64,000 bases of DNA from Halomarina halobia (GCF_029338575.1 NZ_CP119992.1:248001-312000), one strand, 5' to 3'. Shown: positions 17,016-25,821, numbered from the stretch's first letter. The notes: generated by a model from the letters alone, not told the origin. Numbers and translations: made by a program.

Positions 17016-17894
17016 CTAGAGGTACGAATCGTCGTACGCCTCGTCGGAGCGGGAGGCGTGAGTGTTGCCACACTCGTCGCACTCGACGCGTCCCATCGTG
17101 TCCTCCGTGACGTCGAGCGAGCCGCAGTACGCGCAGTAGTAGCCGTACCGCTCCGTGAACTCCTCGTCGAGGTACGCCGCGAAGAACGGGGCCTCCTCGC
17201 CCGATAGCTGGTCGTCGCGGTCGACGTACACCCGTCTCCCGTCGTCGGTCATCGCGGTCGGGACGCCGTCTTCGCGTTCGGTCTCCGGGAGGTCGACCTC
17301 GGTTCCGTCCGCGTCCGTCTCCGTATCACCGTCAGTCTCCGCCTTCGTCTTCCTGTCTATCCCCGCGTCCGCCTCCGTCTCCTCGTCGGCAGCCCCGGCG
17401 GCCGACGGTTCGACGTACACGTACTCCTCGAGGGACTCGTCGCCGAACTCCGCCTGTCGGACGCCGATCCGCTCGTACTCGAACCGCTCGAAGAACCCGT
17501 GGCCCTCCATGTTCGCCTCGAGCGTGCTCGCCCGCACCCGCTCCACGCCCTGATCGCGCAGCGCCCCGACCATCGCCTCGAACAGCTCCGTGCCGACCCC
17601 CGCGCCGCGGTGTTCCGGGTCGACGAACAGCCAGCGGACCTCGCCGTCGCCCTCGTCGAGTTCGCCGACGACGACGCCCGCGATCGTGCTCGGGCCGCCG
17701 TTCACCTCGCTCTCCGCGACGAGCACGGACGCGTCGGAGCCGTCGAAGCCCCGCGTCGGACGAGCGTCGCCGAACTGCGCCTCGACGATCGTCGCTATCT
17801 GTTCCGGGCTGAGCGCGTACGACGTCATCATCGCGCTCCGAACGACCTCCCGCACACGATCCGCGTCGTCCGGGGTCGGCTTGCGGAGTTCCAT
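17016..17894 (-). CDS. GNAT acetyltransferase with C-terminal zinc-ribbon domain
   Basis: 292 aa. Residues 1-165 are a GNAT domain: acidic N-terminal helix pair, then L-F-V-D-P-E-H-R-G-A-G-V-G-T-E-L-F (acetyl-CoA pyrophosphate loop) and G-F-F-E-R-F-E-Y-E-R. A very acidic, T/E/D-rich linker spans about 165-215. The C terminus carries Y-Y-C-A-Y-C-G-S...V-E-C-D-E-C-G-N, a CxxC...CxxC zinc ribbon seen in haloarchaeal DUF5816-type proteins. Substrate unknown. Start chosen at the normal GNAT N terminus M-E-L-R-K-P. Confidence 0.88.
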   Translation of the reverse strand: MELRKPTPDDADRVREVVRSAMMTSYALSPEQIATIVEAQFGDARPTRGFDGSDASVLVAESEVNGGPSTIAGVVVGELDEGDGEVRWLFVDPEHRGAGVGTELFEAMVGALRDQGVERVRASTLEANMEGHGFFERFEYERIGVRQAEFGDESLEEYVYVEPSAAGAADEETEADAGIDRKTKAETDGDTETDADGTEVDLPETEREDGVPTAMTDDGRRVYVDRDDQLSGEEAPFFAAYLDEEFTERYGYYCAYCGSLDVTEDTMGRVECDECGNTHASRSDEAYDDSYL

Positions 17895-18040
17895 ACGGTT
17901 CCTTCCGTCCGGATTACGATAAGCGCGGGGGCGGATGACGGTACGGCGGTCACTCACACCTCGCGATCGTTCGAGGCGCGCCGGAGACGGGCGGTCCGGT
18001 GAGTTAGGTCGTATCCGGTGGCGACCCAACGATAACGACG

Positions 18041-18682
18041 ATGACAACCGACCGCCGACCCGCGGACGACTTCGAGGTGACTGCGGAGCGCCCGGACGGC
18101 CCGGTGGGCGTGACGGGGACCGACCACGTCATCCTCGTCGGGAGCAACGCCGAAGACACGATCGCGTTCCACCGCGACCTGCTCGGTATGCCGCTCGTCC
18201 TCAGACAGCCCAACCTCGACGATCCGGAGTCGACGCACCTGTTCTTCGACACCGGCGACGGGCGGATACTCACGTTCTTCGTGCGCGACGACCGGCCGTC
18301 GAACCCCGATCCGCAGCGACCGCCGGTCGGCGCGGTCCACCACCTCTCGTTCGGCGTCGCCCCCGAGCGGTTCGCCGACGTGCGCGAGGCGCTCCGCGAG
18401 GAGGGGCGCGGTTTCAACGAGTTCGATCGGGGCGTCTTCCACTCGCTGTACACGCGCGATCACAACGGGCTGGTGATCGAACTGGCGACCGACAAGTACG
18501 CCATCCCCGACGACCGCCGCGGCGAGGTGCTCGCGACCGCCCAGCGACTCCGCGAGGCGGACGGCGCGGCGTACGCGGAGGAGGAACACCTGGAGGCCGC
18601 GCTGGACGAACTCGGTATCGACGCCGACCGGCACGAGTTACCCGACGCGCCGACGGGCACCGGGACGGTCGACTCCGAGTGA
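18041..18682 (+). CDS. VOC family protein
   Basis: 213 aa. One VOC domain: G-T-D-H-V-I-L-V-G-S, R-D-L-L-G-M-P-L-V-L-R-Q, L-F-F-D-T-G-D-G, V-H-H-L-S-F-G-V and N-G-L-V-I-E-L-A-T-D, giving His and Glu metal ligands. The last 60 residues are acidic and helical. Catechol dioxygenase-like or glyoxalase-like; no reaction can be assigned. Divergent from the GNAT gene over 146 bp. Confidence 0.85.
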   Translation: MTTDRRPADDFEVTAERPDGPVGVTGTDHVILVGSNAEDTIAFHRDLLGMPLVLRQPNLDDPESTHLFFDTGDGRILTFFVRDDRPSNPDPQRPPVGAVHHLSFGVAPERFADVREALREEGRGFNEFDRGVFHSLYTRDHNGLVIELATDKYAIPDDRRGEVLATAQRLREADGAAYAEEEHLEAALDELGIDADRHELPDAPTGTGTVDSE

Positions 18683-18723
18683 CGCCCGGGCGACGCCGGC
18701 GAGCGCCCCCGTCTGCGTCCCCG

Positions 18724-19194
18724 TCATCCGAGCAGGTTCCCGTGCTCGTCGATCTCGCCGCGCGCGATGCGGGTCGAGGAGATCCGCTCGCCGTCCTCCG
18801 CGAGCACGTATGGAACGACGATCGGGCGGAGCGGGTCCATCCCCCGCTCGGCCCGGCGGCGGTTGAGTTCCGCCACCTCGTCGTCGGTCTCGGGCGAGAC
18901 GACCAGCGCGTCGAGCGAGGGATCGTCGTCGGCGAACCCGTACTCGTCGCTCACCGTCCTGACCTCCACCTCGCGGTTCCACTCGTCGAGGGCGTCGATC
19001 TCCGCCAGTACCCGCCGCTCGCGCTCCTCGTACGGCGGGATCGGACGCGGGTCGTCGCGGCGCGACGAGGCGGCGAACGCGTCGCTCGTGATGCCGACGA
19101 CGACTCCCTCGTCGCCCCGTTCGAGCGCCGCTCGAAGGAGCGCCCTGTGCCCGTCGTGGAGCGGACCGAACGTTCCGGCGACGACGACTCGCAC
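18724..19194 (-). CDS. coaD: Phosphopantetheine adenylyltransferase
   Basis: 156 aa, normal length of the archaeal/eukaryotic-type enzyme that adenylates 4'-phosphopantetheine in coenzyme A synthesis. The nucleotidylyltransferase H-x-G-H motif is in A-G-T-F-G-P-L-H-D-G-H and the second motif is I-S-S-T-R-I-A-R-G. Start is a GTG at 19194, where family similarity begins; upstream sequence in frame is not protein-like. Confidence 0.93.
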   Translation of the reverse strand: MRVVVAGTFGPLHDGHRALLRAALERGDEGVVVGITSDAFAASSRRDDPRPIPPYEERERRVLAEIDALDEWNREVEVRTVSDEYGFADDDPSLDALVVSPETDDEVAELNRRRAERGMDPLRPIVVPYVLAEDGERISSTRIARGEIDEHGNLLG

Positions 19195-19357
19195 GCGGGC
19201 GGTTTCGATACGAACGCGTAAAGGTCTGGCTTCGCCGCGGGATCGTGGCGAAACGAGGCGCGGGCGACCCCGAGTGGGTGTGAGTCTCGTCGCACGATGG
19301 CCGGCCGTCGAGTACGCCGACGCACCGTTTTTCCCGCCGGCGACCGTCCCCTCACGG

Positions 19358-20698
19358 GTGGACGTGCGACTGCCCGACGAGTCGTCGCTCTCTCGGCGGA
19401 GCGTCGGCTCCGCCCTCGTCGCGGCGGCGCTCTCCTGTGCGCTCGTCGCTCCCGGACTCGTCGTTCCCGCGTACGCCCGGATCGCGTCGGCCGCCCTCGT
19501 CGCGTTCGGCGTCGCGCTGGCCGTGCGGGCGACGGCGTCGGCGGTCGTCGCCTTCGCCCCTCGCTCGCCGCCGACCGCCCCGGAGTCGCCGCTGCCCGCG
19601 GCGACCGTCGTCGTGACCGCGTACAACGAGGCCGAGGTCCTCCCCGCGACCGTCGACGCCTGCGCCGCCCTCGACTATCCCGACGACAGGCTCGAGATCG
19701 TCGTCGGCTACGAGTCGGCCTCGACCGACGGGACGGCCGCCGTCGCCGAGGCGGCGGCCGACCGCGACCCGCGGATCGTGGCCACCGAGCGAGACGGATC
19801 GCCGGGCGGGAAGGCGAGCGCGACCAACCACGCGCTCGCGAGCGCGTCGGGGGAGATCGTGGCCGTCCTCGACGCGGACCAGCGCCCAGAACCGGGCGCG
19901 CTCCGCCGGGCGGTCCGGTGGTTCCGGGACGACGACGTCGCCTGCGTCAAGGGTCGGTGCTTCGGGACGAACCCCGACGCGTCGCCGGTGGCGCTCTGTG
20001 CCACCGTCGAGCGCGCCGTCGCGGAGCGGGCGGAGTTCTACGCCCGCGACCTCCTCGGCGGGTTCGCCCTCTTCACCGGCGGCCAGGCGTTCTTCCGCGC
20101 CGACGCCCTGACGCGCGAGGGGGCGTTCGACGAGTCGGTACTCCTCGAGGACCTCGACATGGCCTACCGGCTCCAGCGCGCCGGCGGCGAGATCCGCGTC
20201 GACCCGGGGATCGTCACCCGCGAGACCAACCCCGCCGCGATCGCGGCGTGGTGGCACCAGCGCAAGCGGTGGGCTCGCGGCGGCATGCAGGTCGCCCGGC
20301 GGTATCTCGGGGCGAACCTCCTCTCCGGGCCGCCCTCGTCCCTCGCTCGCGCCGACTTCGCCGCGACGCTCGGCGCGCTCCTCGCGCTCCCGATTCTGAC
20401 GCTCGCCTCGCCGCTCGCGGCGATCGCGTGGGGTCTCACCCCCGGCGGCCGGCCGTTCGGCCTCGCCGCGCTCGTCGCGGGCGTCGTCGCCGGTCCGCTC
20501 GTCGCGTCGTACCTCGTGCTCGCCGTCGACGCTCGCGACGGCCGCCGGCACGAGCGATCGGAGTACGTCGCGCCGCTCCTCCTCTGGCCGTACTTCCTCC
20601 TGCAGGCCGGCGCGGTGGTCGCCGCGTTCGTCGACGAGTTCGTCGTCCGACGGACCGCGGTGTACGTCACGAGCGCGAGCGGTTCCGACGGGGAGTAG
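19358..20698 (+). CDS. Processive-type family 2 glycosyltransferase, membrane-bound
   Basis: About 446 aa from GTG 19358 (GTG 19364 also possible). Two N-terminal helices (about 15-65), a GT-A domain with V-T-A-Y-N-E-A-E, A-V-L-D-A-D-Q-R-P (D-x-D metal site), L-E-D-L-D-M-A-Y-R-L (acceptor base region) and W-H-Q-R-K-R-W (Q-x-x-R-W processivity motif), then three C-terminal helices. The family extends polysaccharide chains at the inner face of the membrane. It is divergent from coaD and has no sugar-nucleotide genes beside it. Confidence 0.9.
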   Translation: MDVRLPDESSLSRRSVGSALVAAALSCALVAPGLVVPAYARIASAALVAFGVALAVRATASAVVAFAPRSPPTAPESPLPAATVVVTAYNEAEVLPATVDACAALDYPDDRLEIVVGYESASTDGTAAVAEAAADRDPRIVATERDGSPGGKASATNHALASASGEIVAVLDADQRPEPGALRRAVRWFRDDDVACVKGRCFGTNPDASPVALCATVERAVAERAEFYARDLLGGFALFTGGQAFFRADALTREGAFDESVLLEDLDMAYRLQRAGGEIRVDPGIVTRETNPAAIAAWWHQRKRWARGGMQVARRYLGANLLSGPPSSLARADFAATLGALLALPILTLASPLAAIAWGLTPGGRPFGLAALVAGVVAGPLVASYLVLAVDARDGRRHERSEYVAPLLLWPYFLLQAGAVVAAFVDEFVVRRTAVYVTSASGSDGE

Positions 20699-20769
20699 CG
20701 GAGCGTTCGGACCGCGTCGGCAATTGCAGGTCGGTCCGTTAAGCGGGTGTCGACGCAAGGGAACGACGC

Positions 20770-20940
20770 ATGACCGACACCGATCGGGACGACGAGGCCG
20801 AGCGGGAGGAGGAGGAGGAGGAGGAACAGAACCAGTACGGCGGCGGAACGCAGGACGTCGACGCGGTCGAACAGACCGAACGCGTCGGGGGCGACGAGGA
20901 CGACGCCGAGGAGGGCGACGAGGACGACTCGGGCGACTGA
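20770..20940 (+). CDS. 56-aa very acidic small protein
   Basis: Nearly all residues after position 5 are Glu, Asp, Gly or Gln, with runs of up to eight Glu. A C-C-G-T-T-A-A-G-C box about 25 bp before the ATG fits a leaderless mRNA, and third positions are GC-rich. Disordered; no family recognised. Confidence 0.6.
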   Translation: MTDTDRDDEAEREEEEEEEQNQYGGGTQDVDAVEQTERVGGDEDDAEEGDEDDSGD

Positions 20941-20961
20941 ACGCGGACGGTCGGAGCCGAC

Positions 20962-21531
20962 TCAGTCCGGGTCCCGTTCGGGATTTCCGGGCCCGTCGGC
21001 CGTCGAGGCACGCCCGCCGTCCGGCGAATCGACGGTGTAATCGGCGATCCACGGCGGCTTCGATCGCCCCTTCGACCACCCGAACAGGTGGCGCTTCTCG
21101 TTCGCGTAGTAGTACCGGTAGGCGTCCACGTAGTCGTCCGCCGTCCACCGCCCGGTGAGTTGCGGCGGGTCGCTCGCGTCCGCGCTCGGCCAGTCGAGCG
21201 CGCGAACGGCCCCGGAGTCGAGCGATTCGACGGTGGCCCAGCAGGCGTGGCGCTCCTCGGGTTCGTGATCCCAGCGGTACCGCCACTCCTCGTGGGCCGC
21301 CGCGACGTACGCGCGGAGGTAGCGCCAGTTCCCGCGCGCGTCGGCCGCCCAGCGCACGAGCGGGTGGCTCGCGTGCGTGAAGTACAGGTCGTCGTCGCGG
21401 GGGTACCCGTTCAGCTGAACCGCGGTGGTGAGCGCCATGGAGCACTCGAAGACGCTGCTGGTCACGTGCGCGTCGACGAGCCACGCGGCCGCCCGGTCGA
21501 GGTCGCGGTCGAGCCAGAACGCGTTGACCAT
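20962..21531 (-). CDS. Conserved hypothetical protein resembling phage-type V-x-x-F-x-L-D family
   Basis: 189 aa. A GTATAACC box at 21555-21562 (minus strand) is 25 bp before ATG 21531, which decides this start against an ATG 96 bp upstream. The protein opens M-V-N-A-F-W-L-D-R-D-L-D-R-A-A-A-W-L-V-D-A-H-V, then E-C-S-M-A-L-T-T-A, H-A-S-H-P-L-V-R-W and W-R-Y-L-R-A-Y-V-A-A-A-H-E-E. That order is shared with small phage and bacterial proteins of unknown function that begin with x-F-x-L-D-x-D-P and a D-K-H-V motif. It is followed within 8 bp upstream by the metallophosphoesterase, likely an operon. Confidence 0.7.
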   Translation of the reverse strand: MVNAFWLDRDLDRAAAWLVDAHVTSSVFECSMALTTAVQLNGYPRDDDLYFTHASHPLVRWAADARGNWRYLRAYVAAAHEEWRYRWDHEPEERHACWATVESLDSGAVRALDWPSADASDPPQLTGRWTADDYVDAYRYYYANEKRHLFGWSKGRSKPPWIADYTVDSPDGGRASTADGPGNPERDPD

Positions 21532-21554
21532 CGACGACGATAGCCGGCGGAGCC

Positions 21555-21562
21555 GGTTATAC
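21555..21562 (-). promoter_or_regulatory. TATA box deciding the start of the 189-aa gene
   Basis: GTATAACC read on the minus strand, 25-31 bp before ATG 21531. Confidence 0.6.
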
Positions 21563-21634
21563 TGTCGGTCGCGTCCGTCGCGCGATCCTTCGGCCGACCG
21601 TCGGACGTACTCCGACGTGAGCCTCACGCGAGCT

Positions 21635-22267
21635 TCACGCGGGCGTCTCGCGCGCGTCGAGCGTCAGGTCGTCGGGGTCGAGGACGTAGTAGCGCTCCCA
21701 GACGGGCGCGAGGCTGACGACGCGCGCCCCCCGGATCTCCGCCTCCCGGTGGCGGTGGTGGTGGCCGACGAGACAGAGGTCGGGGGCGGTCGCCTCGAGC
21801 AGACGGTCGACGTGTTCGCAACCGGGGTCGTAGCCGTAGGAGAGGAGTCCCCGCGGCGCTTCGTGGGTCAGGAGTACGTCCACGTCCCCGAGGTCGACGA
21901 CCCGCTCTACGTCCTCGCGGGTGAAGTGCCGGCGGCGGTCCCCGTCCAGTTCGCTCCTCGGCAGGTCGTACTGCGTCGGCGCGTAGTTGCCCGAGAGACC
22001 GGCGACGCGGAGGCCGCCGACCTCGGCGGCCGTCCCGGCGAGCAGGCGGGCGTTGCGCACGCCGGGCGGCGTCTCGCCCGCCCGGAGTGCGTCGATCACG
22101 TCGAGGTCCTCGTTGTTCCCCGCGACGAACCACGTCGGACGGGGGAGGTCGTACCGCTCGAGGTCGCCGACCTGGAGCGCGACCGCCTCGTCCGCCGCCC
22201 GGTAGGCGGCGAGGAGGGCCTCCCACTTGTCGGAATCGGACGCGTGTGCGTCTCCGAGTACGAGCAT
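21635..22267 (-). CDS. Metallophosphoesterase (MJ0936/YfcE-like)
   Basis: 210 aa. The calcineurin-like metal motifs are in order: L-G-D-A-H near the start, V-G-D-L-E, A-G-N-N-E, L-L-T-H-E-A-P and G-H-H-H-R-H near residue 175. Small members hydrolyse phosphodiesters with Mn or Ni. A G-T-T-A-A-C box about 26 bp upstream of the ATG (minus strand) supports the start. It is transcribed toward the 189-aa hypothetical gene. Confidence 0.87.
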   Translation of the reverse strand: MLVLGDAHASDSDKWEALLAAYRAADEAVALQVGDLERYDLPRPTWFVAGNNEDLDVIDALRAGETPPGVRNARLLAGTAAEVGGLRVAGLSGNYAPTQYDLPRSELDGDRRRHFTREDVERVVDLGDVDVLLTHEAPRGLLSYGYDPGCEHVDRLLEATAPDLCLVGHHHRHREAEIRGARVVSLAPVWERYYVLDPDDLTLDARETPA

Positions 22268-22307
22268 CGTCGACCGTTCGGACGCGACGGGGTTAACTCG
22301 TCGCCCG

Positions 22308-22735
22308 CCTCACCGGTTCCTCGCGGGCGTCGCCGAGGCGGCGAGCGAGCGCGGCCGCGACGAGACCGCGAGGGGGGCGTTCCTCAGAGCGCACAACTAC
22401 TACCGGACGGCGGAGTTTTCCTCGACGGCGACGACCCGCGGCGCGGGCCGACGCACGAGCGGAGCAGGGCCTCGTTCCGGAGCGCGTCACCTGCCCGACG
22501 CTCGCGCTCGCCGGCGAGGACGACCGCCTGACGCCGCTCCCGTTCGCCTACGAGTTCGTCGACGCGGTGAGCGGGCCGACGACGCTCCGGACCTTCACGA
22601 CCGAGGAGGGAGCGGGCGAGCACTGCCAGGTCGGGACCCTCTCGCTCGCCCACGGGGTGATCTACGACTGGCTCGACGACGTGCTCCGACGGCGCAGCTC
22701 GGCCGGCCGATCGCGGACGGCCGGCGGTATCAGTA
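22308..22735 (+). pseudogene. Alpha/beta hydrolase remnant with internal deletion
   Basis: One frame (to about 22420) reads A-R-G-A-F-L-R-A-H-N-Y-Y-R-T-A-E-F, a segment typical of the N-terminal helical region in 2,6-dihydropseudooxynicotine hydrolase-like enzymes. Another frame from about 22471 reads L-V-P-E-R-V-T-C-P-T-L-A-L-A-G-E-D-D-R-L-T then E-G-A-G-E-H-C-Q-V-G and Y-D-W-L-D-D, the C-terminal acid and histidine region of the same family. The central part with the G-x-S-x-G nucleophile is missing and the frames do not match, so this is a deletion-decayed gene. Its 3' end overlaps the next minus-strand gene. Confidence 0.6.
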
Positions 22736-23119
22736 TAGCCGGTAGCTCGCCGTTCCGACGTCGATACGGACGAGCGCGTTCTCGGACCACGCGTCCTCGT
22801 CGGCACCGTACTTCCGGTTGATGCGCGCGGTCGCGGCCGCGATCTCGTCGTCGTCCTCGACGACGGCCGCCGTGCCGAGCAGCGAGACCATCCACTGCGC
22901 CCGTCCCCCGTCGTCCCTCTGTACCGACAACGCGACGCGGGGGTTCGCGCGGACGTTCGCCAGCTTCCGTCCGGTCGTGACGATCTCGACGCGGTCGTCG
23001 GCGTAGCGGTACCAGACGGGCGCGACGTGCGGCCGGCCGTCGCGACAGGTCGCGAGGTGGGCCATCAGCGGTTCGCTCGTGAGCAACTCCGCCGCCTCGG
23101 GGGGGACGACCTCCGACAT
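22730..23119 (-). CDS. Pyridoxamine 5'-phosphate oxidase-like (FMN-binding split barrel) protein
   Basis: 129 aa. L-M-A-H-L-A-T-C-R-D-G-R-P-H-V-A-P-V-W and K-L-A-N-V-R-A-N-P-R-V-A-L-S-V are the signature strands of the PNPOx-like split barrel that binds FMN or F420/heme. Short haloarchaeal members are usually uncharacterised oxidoreductases. The start at 23119 follows a T-T-A-T-G-C box at the right spacing; an ATG at 23146 is upstream of plausible similarity. Confidence 0.87.
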   Translation of the reverse strand: MSEVVPPEAAELLTSEPLMAHLATCRDGRPHVAPVWYRYADDRVEIVTTGRKLANVRANPRVALSVQRDDGGRAQWMVSLLGTAAVVEDDDEIAAATARINRKYGADEDAWSENALVRIDVGTASYRLY

Positions 23120-23210
23120 GACGCGGGGTTCGTCCGCCGCGCGCATAACGGTGTGGACGAACCGGGCGCACGCTCCGGTCGTCGATTCGCGTCGGTTCGC
23201 AGGCGCGAGT

Positions 23211-23774
23211 TCACCGACCCCCCGTACGCGAGGGCCGATCGGCGAGGAAGCCGTCGCGGTAGCCGAGCGCGAGGTGGAGCGAGAGGGCCACGACCAGCAG
23301 GCCGAGGTTCCACCACGGCGAGGTGTAGTAGAGCACGTCGATCGAGATGGGCTTGTCGAGGAAGGGCCACAGCGGCTCGACCGGCTCGGAGACGTCCGGC
23401 GCGGAGAGCACGTCTCCGAACAGGTGGCTGAGCCCGCCGAGGAGGAACCCGCCAGTCACGAACGGGAAGATCGCGCCGTCGGAGACCGCGTGCCCCTCGC
23501 TCTCGCGCCACCACCGTTCGAGCACCGACGTGTCGACGGTCTCGGCGAGGACACCGGCGACCGCCGAGACGATCACCACGAAGAGGACGGTGTGCGTGAC
23601 GCCGTGGTGCTCGACGGTCGGGACGACGTGCCTGAGCACGAGGTCGACGTCGGGGAGCATCGCCGTCGCGAGGACGGTTCCGACGAACGCGAGGCTCACG
23701 CGCCCGTCCCAGACGATCCACGCCGGGAGCGCGAGGAGCAGGGCGAGCGCGAGGTGACCGAGCACGTCGACCAT
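23211..23774 (-). CDS. Membrane-bound metal-dependent hydrolase (DUF457, YdjM-like)
   Basis: 187 aa with five hydrophobic helices. Typical of the family are the L-G-H-L-A-L-A-L-L-L start, A-M-L-P-D-V-D-L-V, H-H-G-V-T-H-T-V and G-G-L-S-H-L-F-G-D-V, supplying conserved His and Asp. Biochemical role unknown. It lies 6 bp downstream of the LEA-like gene on the same strand and is probably co-transcribed. Confidence 0.87.
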   Translation of the reverse strand: MVDVLGHLALALLLALPAWIVWDGRVSLAFVGTVLATAMLPDVDLVLRHVVPTVEHHGVTHTVLFVVIVSAVAGVLAETVDTSVLERWWRESEGHAVSDGAIFPFVTGGFLLGGLSHLFGDVLSAPDVSEPVEPLWPFLDKPISIDVLYYTSPWWNLGLLVVALSLHLALGYRDGFLADRPSRTGGR

Positions 23775-23780
23775 CGTCCG

Positions 23781-24788
23781 TTATCGCCCTCTCGCCGTCG
23801 TCTGCGCCGCCTGCACACGGCGGTCGGCCCCCGCGTCGTTCGTCGTGGACCCGTCGGACCCGAGGATGTCCGTGTGGAACGTCCGCTCGTAGGAGAGCGA
23901 CTCGAGCGGTAGCCGGTAGCGGTTCCCGAACAGCTCCACCGTGGCGTAGAAGTCGACGGTCATGCGCGTCGTCTCGTCGTTCCGGAGGTGCGTGACCCAC
24001 CACTCATCGAGCCTCGAGTTGTCGATGACCGCGCGGGTTTCGAGCGTCCGCGTCTCGCCCGGCGGTACGACCGTCGGCTCGGCCGCCGTGCCGTTGCCGA
24101 CCACGATCCCGTTCATCCGGATCGTGTACTCGATGTCGGTGACGGGGACGGCAACCGGGGTGGGGTTGGTGACGGTCGCCGACGCGTGGATGGGCGTCCG
24201 CTCGACGGTCGCGTTCCCCCAGCGGGCGTCGGTATCGTTGACGATGAGCAGCGTCCGGTTCGACGCGGTGATCCGTCGGTTCTCCCCCGTCCGGAGCGGT
24301 TCGAGCAGGTCCGTTTCGACGGTCCGCGTCCGCGTCCACGACTCGGCGGGCACCCGCACGCCGGCGTACTCGACGGCGACGGTCGGATCCACCCGCACGG
24401 TCGTCGTCTCGTTCCGTTCGACGTGCGAGGCCCACCACTCCGGGATGTCGTCGTTGTCGACGCGCGTCGAGAGGTGGACGACGTCCCGCTCGCCGGAGAG
24501 GTCGACCGACCGCGTTCGCTCGTGGGCCATCCCGATGCCGTTGAGCGAGAGCGTGTACTCGACGTCGGCCACGGCGTCGCCCACCCGGAGGAGCGCGGGG
24601 TTGGCGACCTGGATCCGCGTCTCGACCTCCGTCCACTCCTGCGTGACGGTTCCCCAGTCGTTGTCGACCGCCTCGACCCGCGGGCGGTCGACGGCGACGA
24701 GGCCGTAGGCGGTCCCGGCGAGCAGGAGTACGACGACCACGACCGCTACGACCCGCGAGAGTCTCGAATCGAACGCCACTCCCGTCAC
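23781..24788 (-). CDS. LEA type 2 (WHy-domain) membrane-anchored protein
   Basis: 335 aa from GTG 24788. One N-terminal transmembrane anchor (about 10-32) is followed by two similar beta-sandwich domains: the first has T-R-I-Q-V-A-N-P and V-E-Y-T-L-S-L-N-G-I, the second S-A-T-V-T-N-P-T-P and I-E-Y-T-I-R-M-N-G-I, i.e. duplicated water-stress/hypersensitive-response domains. Several N-x-(S/T) sequons are present in the presumed outer part. Likely a cell-envelope protein with a stress or structural role; co-directional with the DUF457 gene. Confidence 0.85.
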   Translation of the reverse strand: MTGVAFDSRLSRVVAVVVVVLLLAGTAYGLVAVDRPRVEAVDNDWGTVTQEWTEVETRIQVANPALLRVGDAVADVEYTLSLNGIGMAHERTRSVDLSGERDVVHLSTRVDNDDIPEWWASHVERNETTTVRVDPTVAVEYAGVRVPAESWTRTRTVETDLLEPLRTGENRRITASNRTLLIVNDTDARWGNATVERTPIHASATVTNPTPVAVPVTDIEYTIRMNGIVVGNGTAAEPTVVPPGETRTLETRAVIDNSRLDEWWVTHLRNDETTRMTVDFYATVELFGNRYRLPLESLSYERTFHTDILGSDGSTTNDAGADRRVQAAQTTARGR

Positions 24789-24857
24789 TTCCGCGCGCAC
24801 ACGTATCGTCACCGACCCTGCGAATCCGCGCCGTTGAAGTACCGACCGGTTCGCGGG

Positions 24858-25061
24858 GTGTCGGATCACGTCGGCGCTTACGCGGGAGCGACACCGACGG
24901 CCGCCCTGCGCGCAGGCCTCGGCGCGCCGGGCGGCCCCGTCCCGGCGGGCGTCGTCCACCGCGACGTGACCCCGAGCGACGAGGGCCGGGACTACGTCCT
25001 CTGGCTCACCAGGTCCGAGCCGCGAGTGGCGCCCGTCGACGGGCCGGCGGGGATGGGGTAG
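24858..25061 (+). CDS. Possible 67-aa protein or gene remnant
   Basis: Open from GTG 24858 to TAG, with strongly GC-biased third positions like real genes nearby. It contains V-V-H-R-D-V-T-P-S-D-E-G-R-D-Y-V-L-W-L, which looks like folded protein, but I do not recognise the family and see no promoter or ribosome site. It may be the 3' remnant of a longer gene. Confidence 0.3.
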   Translation: MSDHVGAYAGATPTAALRAGLGAPGGPVPAGVVHRDVTPSDEGRDYVLWLTRSEPRVAPVDGPAGMG

Positions 25062-25096
25062 CTTTTCGTCGTCGGCGTCGTTGAGCGCGTGAAGCG

Positions 25097-25792
25097 ATGC
25101 CGACCGACGAACCGGGGGTCCGCGTCTCGCTCGACATCTGGCACCCGGACTGCTGGACGCTCGAGGTCACCGAGGCGGTGGACGCGGGGCTGCTCGGCCA
25201 CGGCGTTCACCGCATCGACGGGTTAGCGACGGGGCGGTTCACCGCCTACGGCGACACGACGGCCGCCGTCGACGACCTCGTCGCGGCCATCGACGCCTCT
25301 GACCTCACGGAATCCGTCTGGGAGACCGGCGGATCCGCGGCGGCGGGGAACGACGACGCCGTCCCGGGCAGCGCCGCGCGGGGGATCGTCGTCCGGTACG
25401 ACCTCGCGAACAGCATCAACGGGGCGCTCGTCTCGCGCGGGTTCATCCCGGACGAGCCCGTGCGGATGGTCGGCGGTCGCGAGTACTGGACAGTCCTCGT
25501 CCACGAGACGCGCCGGACGGTCCACGACAGGCTGGAGGAGGTGCGCGAGGAGATGGACGCCGAGATCCGCGTCGAACTCATCACCGCCCCGGCGAGCGGT
25601 ACGGGCATCTTTCAGACCGACGACCTCTCGGAGCGCCAGCGCGAGGTGTTCGATCTCGCGCGTCGACGCGACTACTACACGTGGCCGCGGGAGGTGAGCG
25701 CGGGCGAGCTCGCGGAGATCGCGGGCGTGTCGAGGGCGACGCTGCTCGAACACCTCCGGAAGGCCGAGTCGAAGCTCCTCGGGTCGGAGTGA
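25097..25792 (+). CDS. HTH_10 (bacterio-opsin activator-like) regulator
   Basis: 231 aa. Residues 1-150 are an N-terminal alpha/beta domain (starting V-S-L-D-I-W-H-P-D-C-W-T-L-E-V-T) common in haloarchaeal regulators. The last 55 residues are the HTH_10 DNA-binding domain: L-S-E-R-Q-R-E-V-F-D-L-A, Y-Y-x-W-P-R-E-V-S-A-G-E-L-A-E-I-A-G-V-S-R-A-T. A A-G-C-T-T-T-T-C box about 27 bp upstream fits. It precedes the amino-acid permease and deacylase on the same strand, which may be its targets. Confidence 0.87.
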   Translation: MPTDEPGVRVSLDIWHPDCWTLEVTEAVDAGLLGHGVHRIDGLATGRFTAYGDTTAAVDDLVAAIDASDLTESVWETGGSAAAGNDDAVPGSAARGIVVRYDLANSINGALVSRGFIPDEPVRMVGGREYWTVLVHETRRTVHDRLEEVREEMDAEIRVELITAPASGTGIFQTDDLSERQREVFDLARRRDYYTWPREVSAGELAEIAGVSRATLLEHLRKAESKLLGSE

Positions 25793-25821
25793 CGGCCGAC
25801 CCGACCATGCTAGGGAGGGGA

